Origin: an uncultured Clostridia bacterium
GTDB taxonomy: Bacteria; Bacillota; Clostridia; Lachnospirales; Lachnospiraceae
Direction: 5' to 3'
DNA: 64,000 nt
NCBI GenBank assembly: GCA_937896665.1
Contig: CALBNS010000089.1
Coordinates: 1-64,000, forward strand
Of this stretch, positions 8,532 through 17,606 are shown piece by piece. The translations under genes and the position numbers were made by a program. Within the stretch, counting starts at the first letter, position 1. Every line of letters begins with the position of its first letter. Below the pieces are notes generated by a model. It saw only the letters and a program-made list of their open reading frames with translations, was not told the origin of the DNA and ran no database searches.

Positions 8532-10583
8532 TCAAAATGCAAGCACTTTTTTCAATCTCAGAATGATTGCTGAATGACTTTCCATAGATACCAAGGCCTC
8601 GCCATTCGTTACCGGATATGTTTTCTTCTCTGTTGTATATCCATTCTCATAAGTGTATAGCACGCTTTCCATTGTAGATTCCATAGGTACTTCTGCACGC
8701 CATACTGGCACATGTGCCTCTACACTCTCATTGTGGTTATTTACAACAATAATCATCTTTTCACTCTCCGTAAATCTGCCATATGCCAAAAGATATGGTT
8801 TTCCAAGCAGAATTTCCAGTGAACCATATCTCAATGCTTCGCTTTCTTTATGAATACGAATTGCATCTTTATGGAATGCAAGCAATTCCTGATTTTCATT
8901 ACCCCAAGGATATGTACGACGGTTATCCGGATCTGTAAATCCGCATACACCGGCTTCATCGCCATAATAAACCGTAGGAGCACCTATCCACGTCATCTGC
9001 ATAACAACAGCTTCTCTCATAATCGCTTCATTGATATACTGACTGGCCGCTGCATGACCGAGATGCGTCGCCCTTCCAACCATGTGGTTTGTTCTCGTAA
9101 GGAATCTGGAATGGTCGTGGTTTGACAATTCATTCATGGAAATAAACAGGGAAGGTGTCAGCAAGTTTATCATATGATGTTTCATAGTCTCAATAAAATG
9201 CTCCGCATTTCCACAAAGATCCATTCGTGATTCGTCGCTATGTTTTTCCATACCTGTCAAGAACCATGTGACCGGCTCCATGAACGCGTCATAGTTCATT
9301 ACCGTATCCCACTCATTTCCCCGAAGCCATGAACTTGGGTCACCGTAGTGCTCAGCAAGGATAATTGCATTGGGATTGGCCGCTTTTACAACTCTTCTGA
9401 ATTTTTTCCAGAAACTATGATTGTATTGACTGCTATGCCCAAGATCCGCTGCAACATCCAGCCTCCACCCATCTATATTATATGGTGGAGATACCCATTT
9501 TCTGGCAATCGATAAGATGTATGTTTCCAACTTCGCGCAATTCTCGTAATTCAGCTTCGGAAGGGTGTCATGTCCCCACCAACCGTCATAACTACCATTA
9601 TAAGGCCATTTTTCCGGCTCATTCTGATAGAATTTAAAAAATGTATGATACGGACTGTCTTTTGATATATAAGCCCCCGGCTCGTAACCTTCTTGGCCTT
9701 CATAAATCTGCTCCCGGTCCATCCATTTATTAAAGGAACCACAGTGATTGAATACTCCATCCAAAATCACCTTCATACCACGCTTATGCATTTCCTCTAC
9801 CAGCCGCACAAACAAACGGTTGCTCGCCTCCAGATTCTTCTTATTTGTCACACGAGCCCGATACTTTGTTGCATACCGGTTCTCTCTTTGACCTTCCCTC
9901 AGAACCTCTCCACCGTCTTCCACAATTACTCCGTAATGAGGATCAATATAATCATAGTCCTGAATATCATATTTATGGTTCGACGGAGAAACAAACAGCG
10001 GATTGAAATAAACGACTTCCACCCCGAGTTCTTCCAGATAATCAAGTTTATCCAATACTCCCTGCAGATCACCTCCATAGAATTCTCGCACTCCCATGAA
10101 ATCAGGATATTTATTCCAGTCCGTCACACGCGTACACGGTTCTCCGATATAGATATACTCGCCGTCCTCCACGTCATTACTCTTATCTCCATTATAGAAG
10201 CGGTCTACAAAAATCTGATACATCACTGCGCCCTTCGCCCAGTCCGGGACCGAGAACCCAGGTACAATCATGAAATTGTATTCTTCTTTTTCTTTCTGCG
10301 ACACACCACAACGATTGTAATAACACATTTCTTCCCGGTCATGGACTTCGAAGCAATACTTGAATGGCTCATCTGTCAGCATCCACTCTAATTCGTAATA
10401 ATCAAACTCGCCTTCTGTATATGCCTTTCTCATAACAAATCCGCATGAATCTGTAATGACACGTACAAAATCCACATCATCCTTCGCAGTTCGGAAACGT
10501 AATCGTACTTTTTCATTCTCCTTTGGTTCTGCAGGAATTACATATCTTCCTGTACCATCACAAAATAATGCCTGTTTATTCAT
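8532..10583 (-). CDS. GH13 cyclomaltodextrinase/neopullulanase-type glucanase
   Basis: A 683-residue cytosolic enzyme with an N-terminal CBM34-like domain (about 1-125) and a GH13 barrel opening with KGAVMYQIFVDRFYNGD. The three catalytic acids can be placed: Asp376 in GWRLDVAAD, Glu411 in LAEHYGD and Asp490 in NHDHSR. A beta-sandwich domain closes the protein. This layout is that of GH13_20 enzymes, which cut maltodextrins, cyclodextrins or pullulan inside the cell. The start chosen has GGAG 9 bases upstream and overlaps the ftsH stop by 8 bases, so the gene is coupled to ftsH. An ATG 15 bases further up is less likely. Exact substrate preference is not decided by sequence. Confidence 0.88.
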   Translation of the reverse strand: MNKQALFCDGTGRYVIPAEPKENEKVRLRFRTAKDDVDFVRVITDSCGFVMRKAYTEGEFDYYELEWMLTDEPFKYCFEVHDREEMCYYNRCGVSQKEKEEYNFMIVPGFSVPDWAKGAVMYQIFVDRFYNGDKSNDVEDGEYIYIGEPCTRVTDWNKYPDFMGVREFYGGDLQGVLDKLDYLEELGVEVVYFNPLFVSPSNHKYDIQDYDYIDPHYGVIVEDGGEVLREGQRENRYATKYRARVTNKKNLEASNRLFVRLVEEMHKRGMKVILDGVFNHCGSFNKWMDREQIYEGQEGYEPGAYISKDSPYHTFFKFYQNEPEKWPYNGSYDGWWGHDTLPKLNYENCAKLETYILSIARKWVSPPYNIDGWRLDVAADLGHSSQYNHSFWKKFRRVVKAANPNAIILAEHYGDPSSWLRGNEWDTVMNYDAFMEPVTWFLTGMEKHSDESRMDLCGNAEHFIETMKHHMINLLTPSLFISMNELSNHDHSRFLTRTNHMVGRATHLGHAAASQYINEAIMREAVVMQMTWIGAPTVYYGDEAGVCGFTDPDNRRTYPWGNENQELLAFHKDAIRIHKESEALRYGSLEILLGKPYLLAYGRFTESEKMIIVVNNHNESVEAHVPVWRAEVPMESTMESVLYTYENGYTTEKKTYPVTNGEALVSMESHSAIILRLKKVLAF

Positions 10584-12402
10584 AAAATAAAGCTCCAAAT
10601 TCTTCTCTTGTTATCTTTTCTTTTTCTAGTAATAATGCAGCACAAGCCTCCAAAATGTGATTATGCTCCTGAATGATTGTTTTTGCCTTCGTATAACATT
10701 CATCTATAATGCGTTTCACTTCTTTATCAATCTTGCCTGCCACTTCTTCTCCATATCCTCTCGAAGTGTGACCAAAATCTCTTCCTACAAACACTTCTTC
10801 ACTGTCGTTATCGTAATTAATTAATCCCAGTTCCTCGGACATACCAAACTTGGTTACCATGGACTTTGCCAATGCTGTTGCCTGCTTAATATCCTGCGAT
10901 GCACCGGTTGTAATATCATTAAATACCAGTTCCTCCGCAACACGTCCACCCAAAGCCACGGTAATCTCCTGAAGCATTCTGCCTCTTGTGTTAAACATCT
11001 CGTCTTTTTCCGGCAGCGGCATTGTATAGCCTGCCGCACCACTGCCCGTTGGAATAATTGATACGCTGTAGACAGGTCCCACATCAGGAAGCACATGGAA
11101 TAAAATTGCATGCCCTGCCTCGTGGTATGCAGTAATCTTCTTCTCTTTTTCAGAGACAACTTTGCTCTTCTTCTCGGCTCCGATACCCACTTTTACAAAC
11201 GAATGACGGATATCCTCCTGCCGAATATAGACACGGTCACTTTTGGCCGCTAAAATTGCCGCCTCATTAAGCAGATTTTCAAGGTCAGCTCCTGTAAATC
11301 CGGCTGTTGTCTGTGCAATCTGCGCCAAATCCACATCATCGCCAAGTGGTTTCCCTTTTGCATGGACTTCCAGAATTTCTTTTCTTCCCTGTACATCCGG
11401 TCTTCCGACTGTAACCTTACGGTCGAAACGTCCCGGTCTCAGAATTGCCGGGTCCAATATATCCACACGGTTTGTAGCTGCCATCACAATGATACCTTCA
11501 TTCACACCAAAACCATCCATCTCAACAAGAAGCTGGTTCAATGTCTGCTCTCTTTCGTCGTGTCCGCCGCCCATTCCTGTTCCGCGTCGTCTTGCAACTG
11601 CATCGATCTCATCAATGAAAATAATGCATGGTGCGTTCTTCTTGGCATCTTCGAACAAATCTCTTACACGCGAAGCACCAACTCCGACAAACATTTCCAC
11701 AAAATCAGACCCTGAAATTGTGAAAAACGGCACGCCTGCCTCACCAGCTACCGCTTTTGCCAGCAAAGTCTTTCCGGTTCCAGGAGGTCCTACCAAAAGA
11801 ACACCTTTAGGAATTCTAGCCCCAACCTGAATATATTTCTTTGGATTTTTCAGGAAATCAACAATTTCTTCTAATTCTTCTTTTTCTTCGCGTAAGCCTG
11901 CCACTTGCGCAAATGTAATCTTCTTATCAGAAGGATGACTCATCTTGGCACGGTTTTTGCCAAAATTCATCGCTTTGGCATTGGCGCCTGCTCCCTGCCT
12001 GTTCATCATCATAAACAGAAACATCATTGCTCCTATAAGCAATAGTGTCGGTAATAAAGTGGTAAGCCATGAAGTCGCCGGCACTTCCATAACATTAATC
12101 TTAGTAATTCCTGCTTCCTTTAGAACATTCTGTATTTCATTTACATCTGATACATTCAGGTACTTGAGTTCCTTATCCTCACCCTTCAAGCGAATCTCTA
12201 CTGTTCCTGTCGGTATCTCCCTATTCTGTTTAATTACCACAGATTCTATGTTTCCCTGCTCTACCGCCTGGTAAAACTGCTGATAGGTATACTCGCGCCC
12301 TTTGAGTCCCATCTGCGTCACAAACCAGTATATAAGCAAAGCAAGTGCAATAAATAACAGTGTCGACGCACTTCCTATTCCTTGATTTTTCTTTTTATTC
12401 AA
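10576..12402 (-). CDS. ftsH: ATP-dependent membrane zinc protease FtsH
   Basis: A 608-residue membrane-anchored AAA+ protease that degrades misfolded and regulatory membrane proteins. Two membrane segments (about 12-30 and 112-134) flank an extracytoplasmic domain. The AAA module shows Walker A GPPGTGKT at 205-212 and Walker B IIFIDEIDA, with the pore motif FVGVGA. The zinc site HEAGH is at 427-431. Length fits the family. Translation appears to start at a TTG preceded by AAGGGG. It follows hpt by 21 bases and overlaps the GH13 gene; the order tilS-hpt-ftsH is conserved across Firmicutes. Confidence 0.97.
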   Translation of the reverse strand: MNKKKNQGIGSASTLLFIALALLIYWFVTQMGLKGREYTYQQFYQAVEQGNIESVVIKQNREIPTGTVEIRLKGEDKELKYLNVSDVNEIQNVLKEAGITKINVMEVPATSWLTTLLPTLLLIGAMMFLFMMMNRQGAGANAKAMNFGKNRAKMSHPSDKKITFAQVAGLREEKEELEEIVDFLKNPKKYIQVGARIPKGVLLVGPPGTGKTLLAKAVAGEAGVPFFTISGSDFVEMFVGVGASRVRDLFEDAKKNAPCIIFIDEIDAVARRRGTGMGGGHDEREQTLNQLLVEMDGFGVNEGIIVMAATNRVDILDPAILRPGRFDRKVTVGRPDVQGRKEILEVHAKGKPLGDDVDLAQIAQTTAGFTGADLENLLNEAAILAAKSDRVYIRQEDIRHSFVKVGIGAEKKSKVVSEKEKKITAYHEAGHAILFHVLPDVGPVYSVSIIPTGSGAAGYTMPLPEKDEMFNTRGRMLQEITVALGGRVAEELVFNDITTGASQDIKQATALAKSMVTKFGMSEELGLINYDNDSEEVFVGRDFGHTSRGYGEEVAGKIDKEVKRIIDECYTKAKTIIQEHNHILEACAALLLEKEKITREEFGALFYE

Positions 12403-12423
12403 TTCTTTATACCCCTTCCTATT

Positions 12424-12945
12424 CTATACCTCAACAACACCGATGTATGGAAGATTTCTATATTTTTGTGCATAATCAAGACCGTATCCAACAACAAATT
12501 CGTCTGGAATCTCAAATCCCACATAATCTACATTCACTTCACACACACGTCTGTCCGGCTTATCCAACAATGTACAAAGCTTCATGCTATTTGGTCTTCT
12601 CTTTGCAAGAACTTCTAAAAGATAGGAAAGTGTTCTTCCGGAATCAATAATATCCTCTATAACCAATACATCCTTCCCCTCCAAAGTCTCATCCAGATCC
12701 TTTACAATCCTTACAACACCACTTGAAGCAGTCCCATCACCATAGCTACTGACACTCATAAAATCCATTGATACCGGCACGGAAATACGTTTTGCAAGTT
12801 CACACATAAAAAACACACTGCCTTTTAACACACAAATCAAATGAACCTGTTTTCCCGCATAATCCTCGCTAATCTTTTTTCCCAACTCTTCAATCCTTGC
12901 ATCCACATCTGCTTCCGAAATTAATACACTAATTTTCTCGCTCAT
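12424..12945 (-). CDS. hpt: Hypoxanthine phosphoribosyltransferase
   Basis: A 173-residue purine salvage enzyme converting hypoxanthine or guanine plus PRPP to the nucleotide. The PRPP-binding loop is clear in VLVIEDIIDSGRTLSYL, preceded by the flexible-loop motif MSVSSYGDGT, and the substrate region reads VGYGLDYAQKYRNLPYIG. Length is typical. The ATG overlaps the end of tilS by 17 bases, indicating coupled translation in the conserved tilS-hpt-ftsH cluster. Confidence 0.96.
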   Translation of the reverse strand: MSEKISVLISEADVDARIEELGKKISEDYAGKQVHLICVLKGSVFFMCELAKRISVPVSMDFMSVSSYGDGTASSGVVRIVKDLDETLEGKDVLVIEDIIDSGRTLSYLLEVLAKRRPNSMKLCTLLDKPDRRVCEVNVDYVGFEIPDEFVVGYGLDYAQKYRNLPYIGVVEV

Positions 12946-14341
12946 ATTCTTCTCCTTCGTCTATACTTATTTCTAATATATGTTTTGTATTCTTACTGAT
13001 TTGATAAGCACTGCTCATCCGATGCCCCAAAACCCACATCACATGACTTCCTTCTGCTACTAACAAAATCCCATCTCTCTCTTCTTGTGGAATCTTCTCA
13101 TTCACAAAATAAGATTTTAATTTCTGGGTTCCGCCCGTCTGGTGAATTGTAATATAATCGCCAGGCCGCCTCGTCCGAAAACTTACCGTACGATTTATTA
13201 TATCATAATCGAACCACTTCGTGTTATTTTTTTGTGGATACCACATATCATCTGCTGTTTTTTCAAACACCCTGCAACGTACGACTTTGTTTCCCCAGTA
13301 AAAGGCCTGCTCTTTGCCAATCTCAAATGATATAATCTGTTCATCTTTACCGCCCTGATTTAGATTTTCCTGATGAAAAATCACAAGTCCCTGATAGCTG
13401 CGTTTTGCAACAATACCATATGGCAGATTCACTTTTCTTCCAACCTGTTTTTCCATCAGTTCTTTCAATATTCTTAAATGTACGGACTCTAAATCTTTTT
13501 CTCTCCCCACAATATCAGTCAGCACTTTTTTCAGCACTAAATTTTGAATTGCATTCGGTATTTCCCTATATTCTTTCTCATCAATCACGTATTTTCTTTT
13601 ATCTGAAATGACACATTTTTCATAGTAATACGCAGTCTGGCTCTGTACAAATTCCTGAATCTCCCGTAGTGACTGCATCGCCTTATCTACATGAGAGACA
13701 ACACCTGCATTTACCTCATTTTTCAAATATGGAATGACATGATTCCGAATACGATTTCTCGTGTAATCATCTGTCTGGTTCGTCAAATCTATACAGTACG
13801 GTATCCTTTGTTCATCCAGATACTGCTCAATTTCTCTGCGTTCCACACAAAGAAGTGGTCGGATGATGTTCCCATTCACAGGTGCCATACCACCCAAGCC
13901 CTTTAATCCAGTTCCCCGCGCCAGATTCATAAGCATCGTCTCTACGTTGTCATTCTTATGGTGTGCCAAAGCAATTTTTGTCCCACCGTAAAGAGCAGCC
14001 GTCCTTTCAAATGCCTCTCTTCTAATGTCACGTCCGGCTTCCTCTGTAGATTGTTTCCTGTTTTTTGCAATTAATTCCACATTTTCCCTATAACATTCAA
14101 AGGGAATACAATATTTTTCACATAGTTGTCTCACATAGTTCTCGTCCGCATCAGCCGCTTTACCTCTAAGGCCGTGATTTACATGCACCACAACCATCTG
14201 AAACGGAATATCCTTCTGCATTTCCATAAGCACAAAAAGAAGGCATACGGAGTCTGCACCTCCCGATATGCCTGCGATTACTTTATCATTTTGTTCCAGC
14301 ATCTTCCATTCCTGCATGTACCGCGCAATCTTTTTAAACAT
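12929..14341 (-). CDS. tilS: tRNA(Ile)-lysidine synthase
   Basis: A 470-residue enzyme that attaches lysine to C34 of the CAU-anticodon tRNA-Ile so that it reads AUA. The N-terminal PP-loop ATPase motif SGGADSVCLL sits near residue 26, followed by HVNHGLRG and HHKNDNVETMLMNLARGTG, all diagnostic of TilS. The C-terminal domain contains RRPGDYI, QKLKSYFVNEKIP and WVLGHRMS. It overlaps hpt downstream. Upstream, a 50-base gap separates it from the SpoIIE-type phosphatase gene, a neighbour order common in Clostridia. Confidence 0.95.
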   Translation of the reverse strand: MFKKIARYMQEWKMLEQNDKVIAGISGGADSVCLLFVLMEMQKDIPFQMVVVHVNHGLRGKAADADENYVRQLCEKYCIPFECYRENVELIAKNRKQSTEEAGRDIRREAFERTAALYGGTKIALAHHKNDNVETMLMNLARGTGLKGLGGMAPVNGNIIRPLLCVERREIEQYLDEQRIPYCIDLTNQTDDYTRNRIRNHVIPYLKNEVNAGVVSHVDKAMQSLREIQEFVQSQTAYYYEKCVISDKRKYVIDEKEYREIPNAIQNLVLKKVLTDIVGREKDLESVHLRILKELMEKQVGRKVNLPYGIVAKRSYQGLVIFHQENLNQGGKDEQIISFEIGKEQAFYWGNKVVRCRVFEKTADDMWYPQKNNTKWFDYDIINRTVSFRTRRPGDYITIHQTGGTQKLKSYFVNEKIPQEERDGILLVAEGSHVMWVLGHRMSSAYQISKNTKHILEISIDEGEEYEREN

Positions 14342-14391
14342 GTCCCAACATTTTCCTTTGTAAATTCAAATAGATTCTATATCATTTTTTC

Positions 14392-15804
14392 TTATTTTTC
14401 AAGACTCCATATTCCGGCAACCAGAACTGTCATATCATCCAGCGGAAGTTGTCCCGAATATTCCAATACCTGCTCCAATATATCATGTGCCATTTCTTTT
14501 GGATTTGTCACCTGCGTTTTGTCTATCATCACCTTCAATAAATTTTCCTGTTCGCCCACCGGGAGTGCATCCATCACACCATCTGTCACCATAACAACAA
14601 TATCTCCTGCACGCAGTTTTTTCTTGATACGTTCTATTTCCAGCTGGGAAAGAACCCCTATCGGAAGATTTCCGGATCTCATACCCTCAATCTCTCCCCG
14701 ACTTTTAATAAACGACATGGATGCACCGGCCTTTATCATCTCGCATTCCCCACTGTACAAGTCAAATATGCTCATATCAATCGTAGAAAAACGCACCTCC
14801 TCACGCCCCATGACCAACGCCGTATTCAGCATTTGTAACGCTGTTTCTATTGGGAATCCGGATTCCAACAGCTCTTCCAGGGTTTCTACAACCATGGTGC
14901 TCTCTTTCGATGCAGCCATGCCTGTCCCCATTCCGTCAGAAAGAATAACAGCCTGTTTCCCCCCTGGAAGTTCCAGCATAGAAAAGCTATCTCCCGATAT
15001 TTTGTGACAATTTTTCCCTATTTTGGCAATTCCCTGAAGCGTATAGAATTTAGGACCTTGCATACATGTGATTGTACAATATTCCTCTCCCAGAACCGGT
15101 CTTTCGTCACGTTCCAGAATCATCTTCCTGTCTGTGCATTCAGATATTATTCTTGCAATTTCTTTCGTGGCGATGCACTGGCCTTTTGCCGTTTTTACAG
15201 TTAAATGAATTTCATATCGTCCCTCTTTCGTAACAAAAAATACGGAGTTGAGCATCTTAACGCCGTATTTTGCTAATTTCGTTCTTATCTTTCGTTCTAA
15301 ATACTCGTCTTCGAAAATACTTGCATCCAGCTCACGTGCTGCATGTTGCAGCATTTGTGCAAACGAATCCATCTGAACAGCGCAACCTTGCCTGCTTTGC
15401 GCCATTTTACAATTCCACATCAAATTCCGTTTTGCTTCCCGATACATCTCCAAAGCCGCTCTCAGAAAACGGGGTGCCTGAACACACTTTTTCTCAAGGA
15501 GACGTTTTGTCTCAATGTTTAATTCGGCTCCATATTCTTCTGCCGTATAAAAAATCTCCTGCAGCATTTGATAAATGTACTGTCCGCCATCTGCCATACA
15601 CCGCTCCCTCTGCGTACATTTCTTACATACCCGGCCGCTGATTTTTTCATATATTTTCTCCATCTCTTCTCTAGAAAATTGTTCGCCTTTATCATCTAAG
15701 TGCAAAAAAAATGTCATTAGCTTCTCTAATGATTTTACAAATTTATCAATCTGAATTACATATGGATTCAGCTCTAAGACATGTCCATTTTTTATATTGT
15801 CCAT
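14392..15804 (-). CDS. SpoIIE-type PP2C serine phosphatase, soluble form
   Basis: A 470-residue protein whose C-terminal half (about 235-465) is a PP2C/SpoIIE phosphatase domain: SGDSFSMLEL, ILSDGMGTGMAA, LPIGVL and GDIVVMVTDGVMDALP contain the metal-binding aspartates. In Bacillus, SpoIIE dephosphorylates SpoIIAA and releases sigma-F; its position before tilS here is the classic spoIIE location. Classical SpoIIE has about ten membrane segments and roughly 800 residues, but this protein has none. The N-terminal part carries a cysteine group (CKKCTQRERC) that could bind metal. The start chosen follows GAGGGTGGG; an upstream ATG at 15828 is possible. The phosphatase call is firm; equivalence to SpoIIE is likely. 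Confidence 0.82.
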   Translation of the reverse strand: MDNIKNGHVLELNPYVIQIDKFVKSLEKLMTFFLHLDDKGEQFSREEMEKIYEKISGRVCKKCTQRERCMADGGQYIYQMLQEIFYTAEEYGAELNIETKRLLEKKCVQAPRFLRAALEMYREAKRNLMWNCKMAQSRQGCAVQMDSFAQMLQHAARELDASIFEDEYLERKIRTKLAKYGVKMLNSVFFVTKEGRYEIHLTVKTAKGQCIATKEIARIISECTDRKMILERDERPVLGEEYCTITCMQGPKFYTLQGIAKIGKNCHKISGDSFSMLELPGGKQAVILSDGMGTGMAASKESTMVVETLEELLESGFPIETALQMLNTALVMGREEVRFSTIDMSIFDLYSGECEMIKAGASMSFIKSRGEIEGMRSGNLPIGVLSQLEIERIKKKLRAGDIVVMVTDGVMDALPVGEQENLLKVMIDKTQVTNPKEMAHDILEQVLEYSGQLPLDDMTVLVAGIWSLEK

Positions 15805-15832
15805 ATACCCACCCTCTGTTCTACACATTTCC

Positions 15833-15869
15833 GAAAAAAAGCTTTAGGAAATGTATCATCTCCTAAAGC
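15833..15869 (-). terminator. Terminator after divIC
   Basis: On the minus strand GCTTTAGGA and TCCTAAAGC form a perfect 9-bp stem around an 11-base loop, followed by seven T residues. It ends the yabP-yabQ-divIC transcript only about 30 bases before the SpoIIE-type start codon. Confidence 0.85.
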
Positions 15870-15904
15870 CATCTTATGTATCATATTCTATTGTATTCCA
15901 AAGA

Positions 15905-16231
15905 CTACGGTTCTGCCTCAAATAAAATCTCATTAGGATTCACCAGTCTTAACTTCTCCTTCGCAACATCTTCGATATACTCATCTGTTCCGACATATTG
16001 TTTTAACTCTTCAATCTCTTCCTGTCGCTGTTCTTCTGCTGTAATCTGTGCTTTCAGTTTTTGTTCCTGACGCTTGTATTCATTATTCTTGGCCCGCAGC
16101 GATATACTTCCAACAAAAAGAAGTACCGCCAAAAGTACAACCACACTGGAAACTGCAATCATACTGGTCTTATGATATTTTACCTGCCGTTTGACACGTC
16201 TGTCGCGCTTCTTTTGTTTTATGCTCCCCAT
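15905..16231 (-). CDS. divIC: DivIC/FtsB-like septum formation protein
   Basis: A 108-residue bitopic membrane protein: a basic N-terminus (KQKKRDRRVKRQVKYH), one membrane segment at about 24-44, then a coiled coil rich in Glu, Gln and Lys, and the closing motif EYIEDVAKEKLRLVNPNEILF, which is the DivIC/FtsB signature. It joins the FtsL/DivIB divisome subcomplex at the septum. The neighbours yabP, yabQ and the SpoIIE-type gene are the standard Firmicutes context. A strong terminator follows. Confidence 0.9.
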   Translation of the reverse strand: MGSIKQKKRDRRVKRQVKYHKTSMIAVSSVVVLLAVLLFVGSISLRAKNNEYKRQEQKLKAQITAEEQRQEEIEELKQYVGTDEYIEDVAKEKLRLVNPNEILFEAEP

Positions 16232-16265
16232 TATTAATTCACCCTTTGTTATAATTCATACTCAA

Positions 16266-16604
16266 TCATATCTTACCTTGTTTTTTCCCATTTCGCAATA
16301 GCTTTTTTCGAAGATATTTCCTCATTTTTTCGGCGCCTTTAAATAAAAATAAAGTCCCAGTTCCTCCGAACACAACACCTAGCACAAAATACCATCGTAT
16401 ACTACCATTACTTGTTTTATAGATTTCCCAAAACAAATAAATTGCAATTCCGAGCCAGAAAAAAAAATCTTCTAATGATACAAAAAACAGATTATGTTTT
16501 ATGATTCTGCGAAAAACCCGAATTGTACAATAAGTAAGCGCTACAATACTGCCCGCCAGAACTGATTGTAAGAAAATTGAAATTTCCGTTCCAATTCCAA
16601 GCAT
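16266..16604 (-). CDS. yabQ: Spore cortex protein YabQ
   Basis: A 112-residue protein with three or four membrane segments and the family motifs FLQSVLAGSIVALTYC, EDFFFWLGIAIYLF and NGSIRWYFVLGVVFG. In Bacillus, YabQ sits in the forespore outer membrane and is needed for cortex formation. It follows yabP by 7 bases and precedes divIC, the conserved order. The ATG is preceded by TAGGTAG, a modest ribosome site. Confidence 0.9.
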   Translation of the reverse strand: MLGIGTEISIFLQSVLAGSIVALTYCTIRVFRRIIKHNLFFVSLEDFFFWLGIAIYLFWEIYKTSNGSIRWYFVLGVVFGGTGTLFLFKGAEKMRKYLRKKLLRNGKKQGKI

Positions 16605-16611
16605 AGGCTAC

Positions 16612-16896
16612 CTATTTAAACAGCTTCGACAAAAAATTTCCTGTCTGCTGCATCTTCGCCTGAACATCGGAATAGGCTACACTGTCGATATTTCCTGTCA
16701 AATCCACTTCTCCTTTTTCAAGACTCAGACGGTTCACATGCAAGTCGCTCCCTTTCACCATTAACATACCCTGTTCTGTCTCCAGTAAGATTTCATTCAA
16801 ATCAAATGCCAGTACATCCAGCACCCCTGTAACCATACTTGTCTGTCTATTATTAATAACCAGTTTATGGGATTTACGCACTTGTTTTTCTTCCAA
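16612..16896 (-). CDS. yabP: Sporulation protein YabP
   Basis: A 94-residue protein of the YabP/YqfC family: HKLVINNRQTSMVTGVLDVLAFD, then ILLETEQGMLMVKGSDLHVNRLSLEKGEVDLTG. It works with YabQ in spore coat and cortex assembly. The start seems to be a TTG, with AAGG about 10 bases upstream. It is 7 bases from yabQ and 63 bases downstream of rqcP, the standard arrangement in Clostridia. Confidence 0.9.
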   Translation of the reverse strand: MEEKQVRKSHKLVINNRQTSMVTGVLDVLAFDLNEILLETEQGMLMVKGSDLHVNRLSLEKGEVDLTGNIDSVAYSDVQAKMQQTGNFLSKLFK

Positions 16897-16959
16897 AAAT
16901 TCACAACCTTTCTTCTCCTCTTTGCTATTATATGAAAGGTTGTTTTACTTTATGCTTGT

Positions 16960-17199
16960 TTATAAATATCGGAACAATTCTTTCGCCTCTTCTTTCTTCG
17001 TAGTATCCTGGATATCCATCACTTCTACTTTTACACATTTTGTACCAAACTGAATCTCAATGATATCCCCTACTTTTACCCTAACAGAAGCCTTGGCTGT
17101 CGTTCCATTCACAAGAACCCTTCCCGCATCACAGGCTTCATTTGCCACGGTTCTTCGTTTAATCAGACGTGACACTTTTAAAAATTTATCCAGTCTCAT
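16960..17199 (-). CDS. rqcP: S4-domain ribosome quality control protein RqcP
   Basis: A 79-residue protein made of one S4 RNA-binding domain: MRLDKFLKVSRLIKRRTVANEAC, GRVLVNG and KASVRVKVGDIIEIQFG. It corresponds to Bacillus YabO (RqcP), which binds stalled 50S subunits and helps RqcH add alanine tails. The start at 17199 is chosen because GAGGAAG lies about 7 bases before it and the family begins MRLDK; an in-frame ATG five codons further up has no such site. It lies between hup and yabP, as usual. Confidence 0.9.
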   Translation of the reverse strand: MRLDKFLKVSRLIKRRTVANEACDAGRVLVNGTTAKASVRVKVGDIIEIQFGTKCVKVEVMDIQDTTKKEEAKELFRYL

Positions 17200-17257
17200 A
17201 TCTTTCTTCCTCACATTTTATATTCTGCAATCTTCCTTATCCTCGCCCCTGCCCTCT

Positions 17258-17293
17258 ATAAAAAAAGAATGTGCAATGCACATTCTTTTTTTA
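17258..17293 (-). terminator. Terminator after hup
   Basis: AAAGAATGTGC and GCACATTCTTT form an 11-bp stem with a 2-4 base loop, and the A/T runs on both sides make it effective on either strand. It starts directly after the hup stop codon. Confidence 0.9.
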
Positions 17294-17569
17294 CTATGCG
17301 TTAATAGCATCTTTTAAAGCTTTTCCAGCTTTGAATTTTGGAGATTTGCTTGCTGCGATAGTCATTGTCTCACCTGTACGAGGATTTCTTCCTTCTCTTG
17401 CCGCTCTTTCTCCTACTTCAAATGTACCAAAACCAACTAATTGAATCTTTTCACCTTTTCCAAGTTCTTCTGCTACTACTTCTGTGAAAGCTTTTAAAGC
17501 TTTTTCTGCATCTTTTTTCGATAATTCTGCTTTTTCAGCCATTGCTGCGATTAATTCGATTCTGTTCAT
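17294..17569 (-). CDS. hup: Histone-like DNA-binding protein HU
   Basis: A 91-residue nucleoid protein that bends and compacts DNA. It shows the HU signature GFGTFEVGERAAREGRNPRTGE with the DNA-wrapping arm, then KSPKFKAGKALKDAIN. The start at 17569 follows a strong AGGAGG site; longer in-frame starts upstream are not needed. The gene lies 37 bases after pgcA, so it may share that transcript or use a promoter inside it, and it ends at a strong hairpin. Confidence 0.97.
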   Translation of the reverse strand: MNRIELIAAMAEKAELSKKDAEKALKAFTEVVAEELGKGEKIQLVGFGTFEVGERAAREGRNPRTGETMTIAASKSPKFKAGKALKDAINA

Positions 17570-17606
17570 CGATATTTTCCTCCTATAATTTGAACTATAG
17601 ACCATT

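Noticed and set aside
9693..10391. 232-codon plus-strand frame inside the GH13 gene
   Set aside because: Fully antisense to a gene with all catalytic motifs; its translation is rich in rare combinations and matches no family.
14126..15007. 293-codon plus-strand frame over tilS and the SpoIIE-type gene
   Set aside because: It spans two well-supported genes on the other strand and has no recognisable domain or ribosome site.
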